NCBI GenBank assembly: GCA_000727475.1
Contig: KL647315.1
Coordinates: 1,104,051 to 1,168,050 of the forward strand
Origin: Sarcocystis neurona
Taxonomy: Eukaryota > Apicomplexa > Conoidasida > Eucoccidiorida > Sarcocystidae
Direction: 5' to 3'
Length of the DNA stretch: 64,000 nt
Shown here: positions 24,701 through 36,700 of the stretch, one piece after another
Layout of the letters: each line of letters starts with the position of its first letter
How positions within the stretch are numbered: the stretch's first letter is position 1
Notes under the pieces: generated by a model
Told to the model about the DNA's origin: nothing
The model's input: the letters and a program-made list of their open reading frames with translations, nothing else
Database searches by the model: none
Program-made: the position numbers and the translations under genes

Positions 24701-27700
24701 ATGCATAGCACATCGCGCAGAGACGCACGTGTATGTGTACGGAGTATTTTGGACGTCTCCCGAAAGACCCCGCGCGTTGCTCGTTTCCTGCCTGCTGAGG
24801 ACGCAGCGGCGGCTTACCCGTGAGGACGGCGACAGTTTGCCCAAGAAGGTTGTAGAGCTGCGGGAGCTGCTCGGCCTGGGCCTGCTGCTTGGCCACGTAC
24901 CGCTGCAGGGCCCCGGTCAAGGCGCTAGAGACGGCACCGACAGCGGCAAGCTGAGGGCTGCCGGTCTTTGCTGCTGCGCTTCGTCCGTCGAAAACGTTTT
25001 GCAGAAGCGAGAGACGCTGGCCTGTAGCAGCGAGCACGTCGGCTGCTCCTCCTGCGGCGCCTGCTGCTCCTGCTGCAGGAGCACGCGCGTCTGCTGCACT
25101 CCCTGTAGCCGCTGCGGCGGGGCCTGACGCTTCCTCTTCGAGGAGAAGGCGGACTCTGTCTCTTTCTGTTCGCAGCAGCAGTTTCTCCCACAAACCACGT
25201 TCCTCTGGGGGACAGGCCGCAATCAGTTGCTTGAGCAGCAGCTGCTGCTGCTTGGCTGCTGCGGCCGCTGGGGCCGCCGCCTCCGTGACCCCCCCCCCAC
25301 GTGAGGACCAGTCCGCCGCCACCCCCCGCGCCTGCTGTTGCAGCTGGTCCCGGCGCGCCTCCTGCGGGTCCTCCTCCTCCTCCTGCAGCTGCTGCTGCTG
25401 GCGCAACAGCGGCGCCTCGCGGCAGCTGAGGCCCAGGGGGTCGCTTTCTTCCTGCAAGCGCCGCGGCCAAGGCGCGCCCGACGATCGCGCGTTGGCCCCG
25501 GGGGAGCACGAGACTCCCCGCGGCATTTTTCAACACGTCCCCGGCGAACTCCGCAGAAGGATGGAGGTAATCAGAGCTCTTGCTGACCAGCGTGTCACCA
25601 AGGAAATCGAGCGAAAGGGCAGAAAACAAACATTTAAGTATGTTGAAACGGCGGTCAGAGTGCAGCAGTGTGCCGTCGGGCTTCAAAAAAGCGACCCCAC
25701 ACAGGCCACTTAACAAAGCCGCGCCAAAGGAAGATATATCTGCGGAGTAAATGCTTCCGGCCCCCTCGGCAATACTCGGTGCCGCCGGTGCGGCCGCAGC
25801 CCGTCCTGAGACGCTCGGCGCAGCAACACTCCTACTCTCAGCGCCATCGCCTGCGCCTCCTCCTCCGGCCCGAGACCTGGCGCCACCTGGTGCTGCTGCG
25901 ACCCCAGCTGCGGCCGGCCAGCGAGGCTGCTGCTGGCCACCGCCGCCCCCCCCTCCGGCCTGATACTGGCTGCTGCTGCTGCTGCCGGTCTCGCGCTCCC
26001 GCTGCCGCTGCTGCTGCTGCTGTTCCGCAGCCTCCGCGACCCAGCTGCGGTGCTTCTCCAGCTGCAGCGCGTGCCGCTGCTGCACCACACAGCCTATCAA
26101 CGCGTAGCCGTAGGCGAGCCCGGCGTCGGCCAGCGCAACGTTCATGTTGACGTTCAGCCACGTCGCGTCTAAGCTGCACTCCAGCGTCCCGCCTAGTGAA
26201 GACTTGCTCCCCAGCAGCAGCAGCTGCCAGGGCTCTACCGTCAGGTCGCTTGTCGCTTCGAAACGGTTGTAGTGTTCTACGTCAAGCATCGCCCGGGCCT
26301 CCAGAGTAAGCCACGGGTCTTCCCACCCCAGGTACTGCCGCCTCAAGTTTGCTTCGCTCTCCCCCTTTGCTGCTCTCTCCGTCGCAGGGTCTGTCCAGAA
26401 GCCACCTCCTCCTGCAGTCTTCACGACGCCCACGCCTCCCAACAGTGCGTCGGACCAGCCTCCGGCCGCTGTTCCTCTCGCTGTTGTTGCTGCTGCTTCT
26501 CCTCCTGCAGTGCTGCCCCCCACGCCGCGATTATCCAGCGACAGGTGGTCTACTGCAGCGTAGTGGTGCCCGTCCGCTGCTGCTGCTCTGCTTTCGTCGC
26601 CGCGCGCGCCTCCTGACAGCAGCAAGTCGTCTCCGGCTCCAGTGCCCCGTCTTCCCCCGCCCGCTCCTCCGCCTTCTGCTGCTGCTCGATCAACGACAGC
26701 AGCCGCACTCTCCTCACCTGCCACCGCACCGCCCCCCCCCCTTCTTGCTCCGCCTCTTCTTCTTCCGCTTTCCGGCCCCCCACGGCGCCGCGCTGCTGCT
26801 CCGGGCTGTCGCTTTTTCCTCACGCCAACCCCACGTCGCTGCTGGCTGCTGCCGTACAGTGGCACAGGCTTGGTTCCCCCTGCCCCACCGAAAGACGGCA
26901 ACGCAGCGAGAGAACATGCGTTCGCCAGTTCCGCAGACGAGCGGCGTTGCGCCTTCCGGTGAGCAGCAGTCTTTTTCACGTTCGCCCTCGATAACAGAGG
27001 CCCTGGACCCCACAAACGCCGATTGCCCCGCGGCTGCGCACTTGGAGGTCCCCCTGTCTCGTCTCCACCGCGGTAGTAGCCGTGGGGTGCTGTCGAGTCG
27101 AGGCCAGGAGGAAAACGTGCTGCCTCGTAGGCAGCTGCTTCTGCTGCTGGTGGATGCTGCACCACGTGCCTCTCTTCGTCGAGGCCTCGTTCTCCGCCAG
27201 CAGCAGCAGCAGGCGCTGCTCCAGAGGGAAACACGGAAGGCCCAGCAGCAGGCGCAAGCGCTGCAGCAGCTGCAGGCGGTCCAGAAGGGCCGCCGCCGTC
27301 GAGCACACCAGCAGCAGCAGCGGGAGCACTCGACAACGCAGCAGCAGTCTCCGCTCGCGGCCTGGAGGCAGTGGCGGGAGCAGCTTTTTCCGATCGCCAG
27401 TAGGCGCTGCGGAGCCAGGCCGCAGAGAGAGGAGAGAAGCCCCCCCCTCCCACAGAAAGCTTCGCTTCCTCGGTTCTGCTGCTGGCCTCGGCGGCACCTC
27501 TTGCTGGTCTTTCGTCTTCAAAGAGCAGCGACGACGTCGTATGCGTCACAGAAGCCACGGAAGACTCGGCGTCTACGTCAGGCAACGACATTTCATACCT
27601 GCGCAGCACCGGAGCATACGCCAGTGACTCAGTCTGCGGAGAAAATTCTGCTGCTGCTAGCAGTGGCCCATGTCGTCCTCGGGGGCATGCATCTGCATAG

Positions 27701-30700
27701 GCAGGACCGGTATCTGAACGCGGCACTGCCGGTGGGGGACTCAGATTCACCAGGCTGCGTGGCCTCCGCTCTCCTGCTGCTACTGCTGCTTCTCGCCCAG
27801 TCCAGTTGCGCACCGCCTGTGCGAAGAAGCCATGAGTCGACGAGGCTGTCGCGCCACCCCCGGCTGCAGCGCGGGTTCCTGCTGCAGCAGCTGGCAAGGG
27901 CGTTGGTGATGCTGCGCCTGCTGCTGCTGAGGGCGTGCGCCCGCCTCCCATGAAGGCTCCGAAGCCCCATCTCGGCGAGGTGGGTCGCCCGCCACGCGCC
28001 GCAGGTGGCGGTCGCGGCGCCGCTCCCTCCTCAATATCAACGGGGGGAGGGCCGGAGAAGGCGGCAGAGGAAGCAGCCTCTACAGAAGTTGGTGAGCCTG
28101 CGGTCGCAGCAGCATTCATTGCTGCCAACTCCAGGAAGGACTGTCGTATAGAGGCACCGGAAGCGCGTTTGACGTCTTTCGCTGTCGGTGCCTCTTGCGC
28201 AGCAGCAGCCGCAGCAGGCAACAGAGAATAAGGAGAAGGAGGAGGCACAGCAGCGGCAGAGGCACCAGCAGAGCCAGCAGCACCAGCAGCAGCCAGAAGA
28301 GAAACAGCAAAAGGACTCGTGGCCCCGGCTGCTGTTGTCGGAGACGTGAGGCTTCTTTTGAGAGCAGCAGTCTCAGTCCTGTCAGCAGCAGCCCAAGCGT
28401 CCGCGGGTGCACTCCCAAGAGAGTGCTCCGACGGCAGGGTGTGTATCGTTGCGCTCTGGCGGCCCTCCTGCTGCTGTTCTTCCCCTGCAACAGCAGGAGC
28501 CGTCTTCGCGGCGCGTAATTTTTCCTCGGCTGCGGTCGTCCCTCCCCAATCTCCCTCTGGTGCTGCTTGCAGCGCGAAGGCGCCGGGCAAGTGGGGAGCC
28601 GAGGCGTGGCCGCCGCGCAGCTGTTCTGCTGCAGCCGCTGCTGCAGACGGCGCCTTGTTTCTGCCCTGCGCCCCACGTACAGGAGAAAGGGAAGAAGGTT
28701 CTAGGTCAGCAGGATGCGGATAAGGCAGGAGCAGCTGGCCGTAATGCTGCTGCTGGTGGCTGAGATACTGCTGGTGCTGCTGGGGCAGGGCGAGACTTCC
28801 TGCAGAGCCTGGGGATAGTGAGCGAAAGGAAGGCAGTGCGTGGGGCGCCGCTGCTGCTTCAGGGCCGTAGGGAGGACTCGAGAAAGGCCGCGCACTGGCC
28901 GGAGAGAGGAGTGAACGCGCCAGCTGCTGCTGCCGGTGCTCGCGCTGCAGCTGCTGCAGCATTCTCAAGTGCAGCAGCCGGTGGTGCTCCTGCTCGAACT
29001 GGTGCAGCTGCGCCCGGCAGGCAACCACCTGCGGCGCAGCAGCGGCTCTCTCCACCCGCAGGCATCGCAGCGAAGCAAGAGGCCGCTCAGTTCGACTTGA
29101 CGTTGCCGCGCTCAGTCCTATTTCTTCGAGAGTGAAAGTGAGGTAGCAGCGCCTGTTCATAGAATAGAAGTCCCACAGACCGACCCGCAGCAGCTCAAAG
29201 TCAGCAGAAGCATTTACGGGGAAGGTGTGGAGGAAGTTGTACAGCAGGATTCCCGCCTTGAGCTGCTGCTGCTGACTCTGCCCCGCAGAAGTTTCTGCAG
29301 CCGCCGCTTCGTCTCGAATCTCCCCGCCGCTGCTGCCTCTCTCTCCTCCTCCTGCTGCGAGAGGGTCGCGGCTGCTGCTGCTGTCCAGTGCTCGCAGCAG
29401 CGGAGCAGCGCCACCACCCGCGGAAGGCGCGCTTGCGAAGCAGCAGCCGCTGCCCCCACGCCAGAAGAACGACGGCTGGTCGAGCGACGATGAAACAGAC
29501 CGCTGCTCTTCGACCCTCCGTCTTCGGCTCCCGTACAGACCTCCCCCTGCGTCTCTTCCACCTCCCCCGCCTACGGAGGCCGCGACGCGATCGCGGCGAC
29601 CTGCTGCCTCTGCCGTGCCGGCGCCGCCGTCGCTCTGATGGAGTCGCCGCAGATAGTCGCCGACCAGCGGATGCGTCTCCGCTGCTGCTGCTGCGGAAAC
29701 AGCCGCTGCTGCGGCCGACGCAGAAGGCAGTGCTGCTGCTGCTTCTCCTCCTCTGTCTGCTGCTCCTTCGCCTTCTGCGGCTCCTGCATACTGCACTCGT
29801 CCGTGCAGTACGTTCTCTCCAACCAGCGCAGCGGAGTTGTGCGAGCCGTAGTGCGTGGGCCAGCCAGCGGAAGAAGAAGCAGCAGCAGCCGCTGCATACA
29901 TTTTTTTGCGTCTGCGCATGCGTTGCAGATCGAAGCTGTCAACTCCCCCCTGAGACCGGCTGCTACGGTGGCTCCCCCGCCTGCGGCATGCAAATGCAGG
30001 GCCTGCTGCCTGATAATCGCCTGAGACGGCAGCGCCGTAGTAGCTGCTCCGCCTCAACGCTTGGTCTCTGTCTCCCCGCAGCACCACCGAGCTCGGCCTT
30101 GCTGCCCCAGCAGCAACAGATGACGGCGGCGTCAGGTTGCGTCGCTCCAGTCCGCCAGTGGAAGACGGAGGAGGCTGCTGCTGCTGCTGCGCCGCCGCTG
30201 CGGCTGCAGCAGGCGTCACCACCGCAGCCATTACCTCTGCAGCGTAGACCGAGAAACCGGCGAGAATGGAGAGCAGCTGGTAGATGTAGACGAGAGAATA
30301 GCAGTCGAGCGTGACTATGACCGGCTCCAGAACGGCTCGAAGCGTCGCACCTTCTGCGCTCTGCCGTCTTGCGATGCCGTAGGAGCGGTAGACTGTCGCC
30401 GCTGCGACACGGTCGAAGCCGACGAGACGCTCGTGCATTTGATAGAGATGCGGCAGTGCGACGGTCGCCGCGCAGCAGCAGCGCACCGGAGACAGCAGTG
30501 GGTTGCTTACCATCAGCTGCGGCCAGGCCAATGCCGCAGGAAACAGCGGGGAGACAGCAGTCGGCGTCACTGCAGACGCCGCGACGTCCGAGAAATTCAG
30601 CTGCAGACGTAGCAGAGACGGGAACAGGAAAGAGTACCGTTCCAGCGGTGACCGCCCGGGACGAGACAGGAGGAATGCTTGCCGGAGCTCCGGTAGGCTC

Positions 30701-33700
30701 CAGTCATGGAACCAGGAATATTCTTTTGCTTCATACCGCTCTTCTCCTGCATCAGCAACGTCGTGCAGCAGCTCCCTCTCCCGCTCAAGAGCTGCGTCCT
30801 CACCTTCTGGCGACGCATGCAGCAGCCTTTCTCCGTCTCCTACTGCCGCGACAGAACCTGTGCGGCTTCGCAGACGCTTTCTCACTGGCGCTCGACGTCC
30901 GTTTCGCCCGGCTGCTGCTGCTGCAAAGTCGTCCCCTTCGAACACAGCCCTGCCGCTATCTCGTGGCGCCGCAGTGCTGCAGCCGCTGCTGCTTCCCCTC
31001 TCTCTACCGTTGCCCGCCACTCCCTCGCTGCTGCTGCCTTCCTCCGAGCTCCTGCTCTCGTCACTGCTGCTCCCACGCTTCCTGCCGCTGCTGCCGCTCT
31101 CTGAGTCGCCCAGAGCGCGGCGTCTTCTGCTCCTGTTACTGTTCGCATGCGGCCTCCTTCTGCTGTCTCCCCCGCTGCTGTCACCGAGCCCACGCGGCAG
31201 CAGCAGCGGAGACAGGGAGGTACTGAAGGGCGACGCCGCCACCAAGGTGTCTCCGTCGTTCTCCCCCTCTTCCCTTTCCTCTGCAGCAGTTATTTGCTCT
31301 TCATCTTCCCAGCGGCCAGCCAGCTGTTCCTCCTCGTCGTCAAGCTGCTGCTGCTGGGCGTTATCCGTCAGCCGACACAGCAACAGCGAGCCGCACGTCG
31401 TCCCACGGAAGGCCAACACCGTCGGCAGCGGAGGAACTCCTCCCGTTCCTTCTCCTTCTCTTGCGGCGTATGCAGCCGCTGCGTCGGCACTCTCGAAGCC
31501 GCCGTAAAGCGCTCCGAACATCCCTGCTGCTGCCGCGCCTCCCCGAGAAATGCTGCTGCTGCTGCCTTCCCCGGGTGTCGTCGCCGCAGCAGCAACTCCC
31601 AACTGCGAGGCCCGCTGCAGCATCGCAGCCCGGACCATTCGGCGAATTCTGTCCCACCGCACACGTGCTCGCGCTGCCCTCCACGCCATATCGAAGAAGC
31701 TGTTCTCATCCAGCGCCGCTGCTGCTTCCGCTGCAGCCGTCCCCCTCCCCCTGTCTCCAAAAGCCCGTCTCCATCCTGCTGGTGCTACAGCGTCTCCTAC
31801 TCCCCCGTCATACCAAGTCGTCTGCTGTCTCCGCAAGGGCACAATCGCTTTTCTTCGCTGCTGCAGACGACTGCGCTGGGTGCCCCCCACGACTGCTGCT
31901 GCTGCTGCTCGGGCGTCTCTGCTGCTGCTCGCCTCGTAATCAGGCGGATCCTCCCCGCGACCCGCCGGCTGCGTCCGTTCCTCGGGCGCATCCTGCCGCG
32001 GCGCCCCCTGCTGCGAGGCCAGTGGCGAAGCAGGAACCGAAGACGCGACGCCGTGCTGTCCTCTTCCCAACGTACCTGCTTCTTCAACCCTTCCTCCTCC
32101 AAGAACCAGAGAGTCCCCGCGCAGACGGGGAACACCCGCTCCTCGTTGATGACTCCCATCACGTAATTTCTTCGACGAAGGAGGATGCAGCGCCACTACG
32201 TCCGAGCTGAGCCGCCGTCTCGCCTTTCCACCTCCACCTGCGTCTCCTGCTCTTTCTGCGACCGCCTGAGGAGCGGCAGGATCCCTGCTGCCGGGCTGTT
32301 GCTGCTGCAGCCGCGGGCTCTCCCGGAGGTCGCAGGCATCGCGCAGCTGTCTCTCCCCTCCGCCCCCTCCTCCCTTCCGTTGCAGTTCAACCGGCACAGT
32401 AGTCCACCGGTCTTCTTCTGCCGTCCCCCTTGCTGCTCCTGCTGCCGTTCGCCTGCTCGTGCTGCTGCTGTAGTGGTGCTGGTGCCGGGTTCGAGCTCCG
32501 AAGGCGCCGGCGGCGGCTTCTGCTCCTGCTGCTCCTGCGGCTGACCCGCCTGTTGCTCCCCCACCTTCTACGGCAGCAAGAAGTCCCCTGCGGCCGGCTG
32601 CGTCTTCCTCCTCCTCGGATACATGTGGCATGCGCAGCGGCTCCACGGGCACCCACACTTCGAACGTCTCTATTTTAAAAGTAACCTGAAGAGACAGGAA
32701 GCAATTTGCTCGCGTGTAAAGGTCTACGCCGCTGTTCTTGGTGACTCCACTACAGACAGTTCCTCCCTGCCAGGCCAACCGAGGCACCTGCCACAGCGGT
32801 GCTCCGCGAGGCAGTCCCCCTCCTCCCTCTTCTTCCGCTGCGTCTCCTCCGCCTTCTCCTGCTGTTGCTGCTCCTGTCCCTCCTGCTGCTGCTGCAGTGG
32901 GCGCCAGCACCAACTCCGGAGGCACCGCCAGGCCCAGCTTCGCTCGTGTCTCTTCCTCCTCGCGCCACGGGAGAAAACTCTCAACAGCGGTGTCGAGCCT
33001 CCGCTGGTCGATGAACGACGGGTGTCTCGCTGACCGAAGGGTCTGCATCTCACGCATTTCTGACGCTGCTGCTGGTGCGGCAGCCACCGGCGGCGGGGCC
33101 TGCGGACTTGGCTGCCGGCTCGGTCTCAAACTGCTGCTTTGGTCGTCAGGAAACACCGCAGAGACGGCGCTGCTCCCTTCGCTTTTGTCGATCCCGAACG
33201 ACAGCCGCGGGCGCCGGAAGCTGCTCCGGTAGCTAGGCAGCGAAGAGGAAGACGACGACTCAGCAGCAGCAGCAGCACCGCCTGCCGGACCAGAAGATCC
33301 TGCAGTGGACTTCACGCGAGGAGGGAAGAAGGCAGAAAAAATAGTCCGGCGTGCGCCCTCCTCTCCAGGTGCAGACACGAAGATAGCACGCAGTGGCGCG
33401 GTCCTGTCTCTGACTTCTGAGTCGGAGAAAGAACCAGCAGCAGCACCAGGTGAGGTACTAGCAGCAGCCGCTTCAGCTGCGACAACTCGTTCGGCAGCAG
33501 CAAACGCAGCCGCAGGCTTCGACGTGGTTGTCTCACCGGCACGAGGCGTGCGGCTCTCCTGCAGCAGCCGCAGCAGCGTGTCGCTGCTGTCCTCGGCGCC
33601 CACTCCTTCTGCAGCGGAAGAATCGACTCCTGTAGCTGGTGCTGTCTTCTTGTGCAGCTCCCTCCCCCCAACCCCCCCCGCTGCTCTCCCCCGGTCTCCT

Positions 33701-36700
33701 CCGCCGTCTGCCGCTAAAGCGTCGACGCGTCCTCGCGCACCTGAAGCACTGCTACTGCTGCTGCTGCTGCTAATCGAGCCTCCCATAAACGCATGCTTCA
33801 AGAAAGCTGAAACCGACGAAGCACGCGGCGCCAGCAGCGGGAAGATGCGAGTGGTAGCCCCGCCGTCTTCTTCGGCAGCAGCTTCCCAGTCCGCCGAGGA
33901 GTGTCGCGGTCCGCCTTTGTCGCCCAAGGCTGCTGCTGCTCCCGCCAGTTCACCGTCTCCTGCTGCTTCTGGCGGTGCTGTGTCCGTCCTGAGCGCCGTA
34001 GTTGCTGCTCGCCAAAGCGCAGCGCGAGCCCGTGGGAAAAGCGCAGACGAATGACTTTCTTCTTTTCCTGCTGCCCCTCCGGCAGCAGCTGCTGTTGTTG
34101 TCCCTGCTGTTGCTGCTGGACTTGTGGGAGGAAAAGCACCCGTCGCAGCAGCACGAGGATAGTCCGGCAGCAGCAGCAGGTCTTCTGCAGGCAGATACTC
34201 CTGGGGACGATGGGAAGATGTTAACGGCAGAGCAAGGCTGCGCACGTAGCGCTGTCTCGCGCGTCTCACAAACAGCGACTCTCCGGGCTGTTCCTGCTGC
34301 AGCAGCTGCCACTGCTGCGTGTTCAAAGTCTTTCTATCCTCGTCTTTCCCCGCCCTTCCTTTCGCCCGCTCCTTCGTCCGCTCTTGCTGCTGCTTCTCCT
34401 TCTGCCCCTTCCATCCCGCAGCAAAATCTCTCGTCCGTGCTCCTTCGGAACGACGCTTGTCTGTCTCCGTCTCCCGCTCTCCGGACGTCTCCGTCTCCTC
34501 CCCATCCGAGGCGCTCCCCGAAGAGGAACTGAGAAGGTGTCTGCTTTTCCAGCGAGCAGCAGCACGCTGTCTCGCGACCGTCCCACCCCATATGTCCTCC
34601 TCAGTGCCGTCCCAGTGGTGCCCCGTCTCCTGCGGAAGTGGTGTCGGCGGCGCGTCTCCAGCAGCAGAAGCAAACTGCGGCTCGCCTTCCCACGACAGCG
34701 TTTTCCACTGCTTCGTCCTCTCCCTGCGTCTTCGGGTGCCGTCTCCCGCCTTCTTCCCCTCCTCCCGCAGCTGCGCCCGCTTCTTCCTTTTCTTTGCCGA
34801 CGCCGTCGCCGGGGTCCGCCGGCGGCTCCGTCGTCGGCGGTGGGGGCTGCTGCTGCGCGCACCGTCCAGCACGCGCGACGTGGGCGGCTGGGAAAACGCA
34901 GCGCTTGCCCCGGCAAGCAGCGGCAAGCCCGACTTTCTCCTTTCAGCCAGCAGCCGTCTCCGGGTAAGAGACACCACCAGCGGCTCAGGAGGAGGAGTCG
35001 GCATGGTAGGAAGTCTTTCGACGGTGTCCGCTGCCCAGTGAAGCACCTCGTCAAGCAGTTCCCACAAAACAATCACTCGGCAAGTCCTCAAGGAGATGCA
35101 ACATTCGTTCTCGCCAGCAAAGAAATCCGTCGTCATTTGAATACTCAGGTGGGGCACTGCAGCTCCTCCACGTGTCCCTACACCCCATCCGGCTCGCCCC
35201 ACACCCCAGAGACACCGGCGTCTGCCGCGACTGCAGACGTTGCTGCTGCCCGAGGCAAAGCCACCCACATGCGCAGATCGCGCGTCAGTGCTGCTGCTGC
35301 TGCGGCCAACTCTCAAGGCTGCTGCGCCGACATTAGCCCCGGCAGGCGAGCCTCCTGCTGCTGCTGCCGCCCCAGCCGACTGCAGCTGCAGCGTCCCGTC
35401 TGCGCAGCACGGCACGCCCACGCGAGGCCAGTCACCCGGCGAGTATAAGTCAGCCAGCACATCGCTCTGCTGCGTTGCATAATCCGACGAATTCAGAAGC
35501 TTACCTACGCCGCTTGTCGGAGCGGCTGCAGCAGGAGAAGCTGACAGCGGCGCTGCTGCCCCTGCTCCTGCAGGCGAGTCGACGTTACGCTGAGGCGCTG
35601 CTGCGGCTGCTGCTGCTAGTGAACCAGAAGACGCTGGGAGCACCGGGCCAGCCGCCGCAGATCCGTAGAACTCCGGAGAAGGTGCCGCTCCGCCCAGCAG
35701 TCGCTCTCCCGGACTTGACGCTGCCGCCTTTGCTGCAGAGCTTGAAGCCGCACCAGCAGACCCTTTCTCGTAGCGTTTCTCATCGGGGAAGAGTCGAGAG
35801 GGATTTGCGCCACCGCCTCCACCTCCTCTTGGCAAATTTGGCAGTGATTCAAAACGTCGGATCGGCAGCAGCTTCGAGCCGTGCTCTCGAGCTGCGCCTC
35901 CCACTGCTGCTGTCGTGTCTTCGGTTCCTGTCTCCGGACGCGCCTCTGCTGCTGCTGCAGCGGCGGGCACGCGGCAAGCACCGTCGCCGCTTGGGGTGGC
36001 TGCCTGTCCTGCGGAGGGGGTTGCGTCGTCTGCCGCTTCTCCTGCAGCAGCACCGGCTGCGCCTCCACCTGCGCCTCCTCTGTCTCGCCCGATGCCGTTG
36101 TAGAGAAGGGAAATAGAGACGGGCGCTACGTTGGTGTCGTCCCGTATCTGCAGTCCCTGAACAGCGAGCGTCGCCACAGCCTTCCCGTCGGAGGCAGCAT
36201 CAATATTGAAGGAGGCAGGCATGAAGATAATGGAAAGCAGTGGGCCGATGTGCTGCAATTCGCTGAATGCGAAGGTTGCTGCTGGACTGCTGAGACACAG
36301 ACACTGCTGCAGGAAAAACAGCTGATTCATTTCTGCGGCAGAGAGGCGTCCCGCTCCTGCTGCCCTGCTGCTGCCCCTGTCGCTGCCAGCAGCAGCAGCA
36401 GCACCGGCACCGGCAGAACCTCCACCCCACCCGGTGCCGGTGCCTGCTGCGGTTGCTGCTCTGGCCCCACCCCGTCTCCTCGTCTGCAGCACGCTGCCGC
36501 GGCTCGAGCCGGCCGCGCTGCTACGCGAGCTGCTGCTCCACTGAAATGCTGCTGCGCCACCGCCTCCTCCGCCTCCTCCCGGTGCTGCTGCCCCCGCTGC
36601 AGGAGGAGGAGGACCAGCAGCAGGAGCGGCGTCCTGATGCAGCACCCTCCCCAGTCCCAGTAGCTTGCTGCCAAGAAAGTCTTCGACCGCTGTTGCCGTT

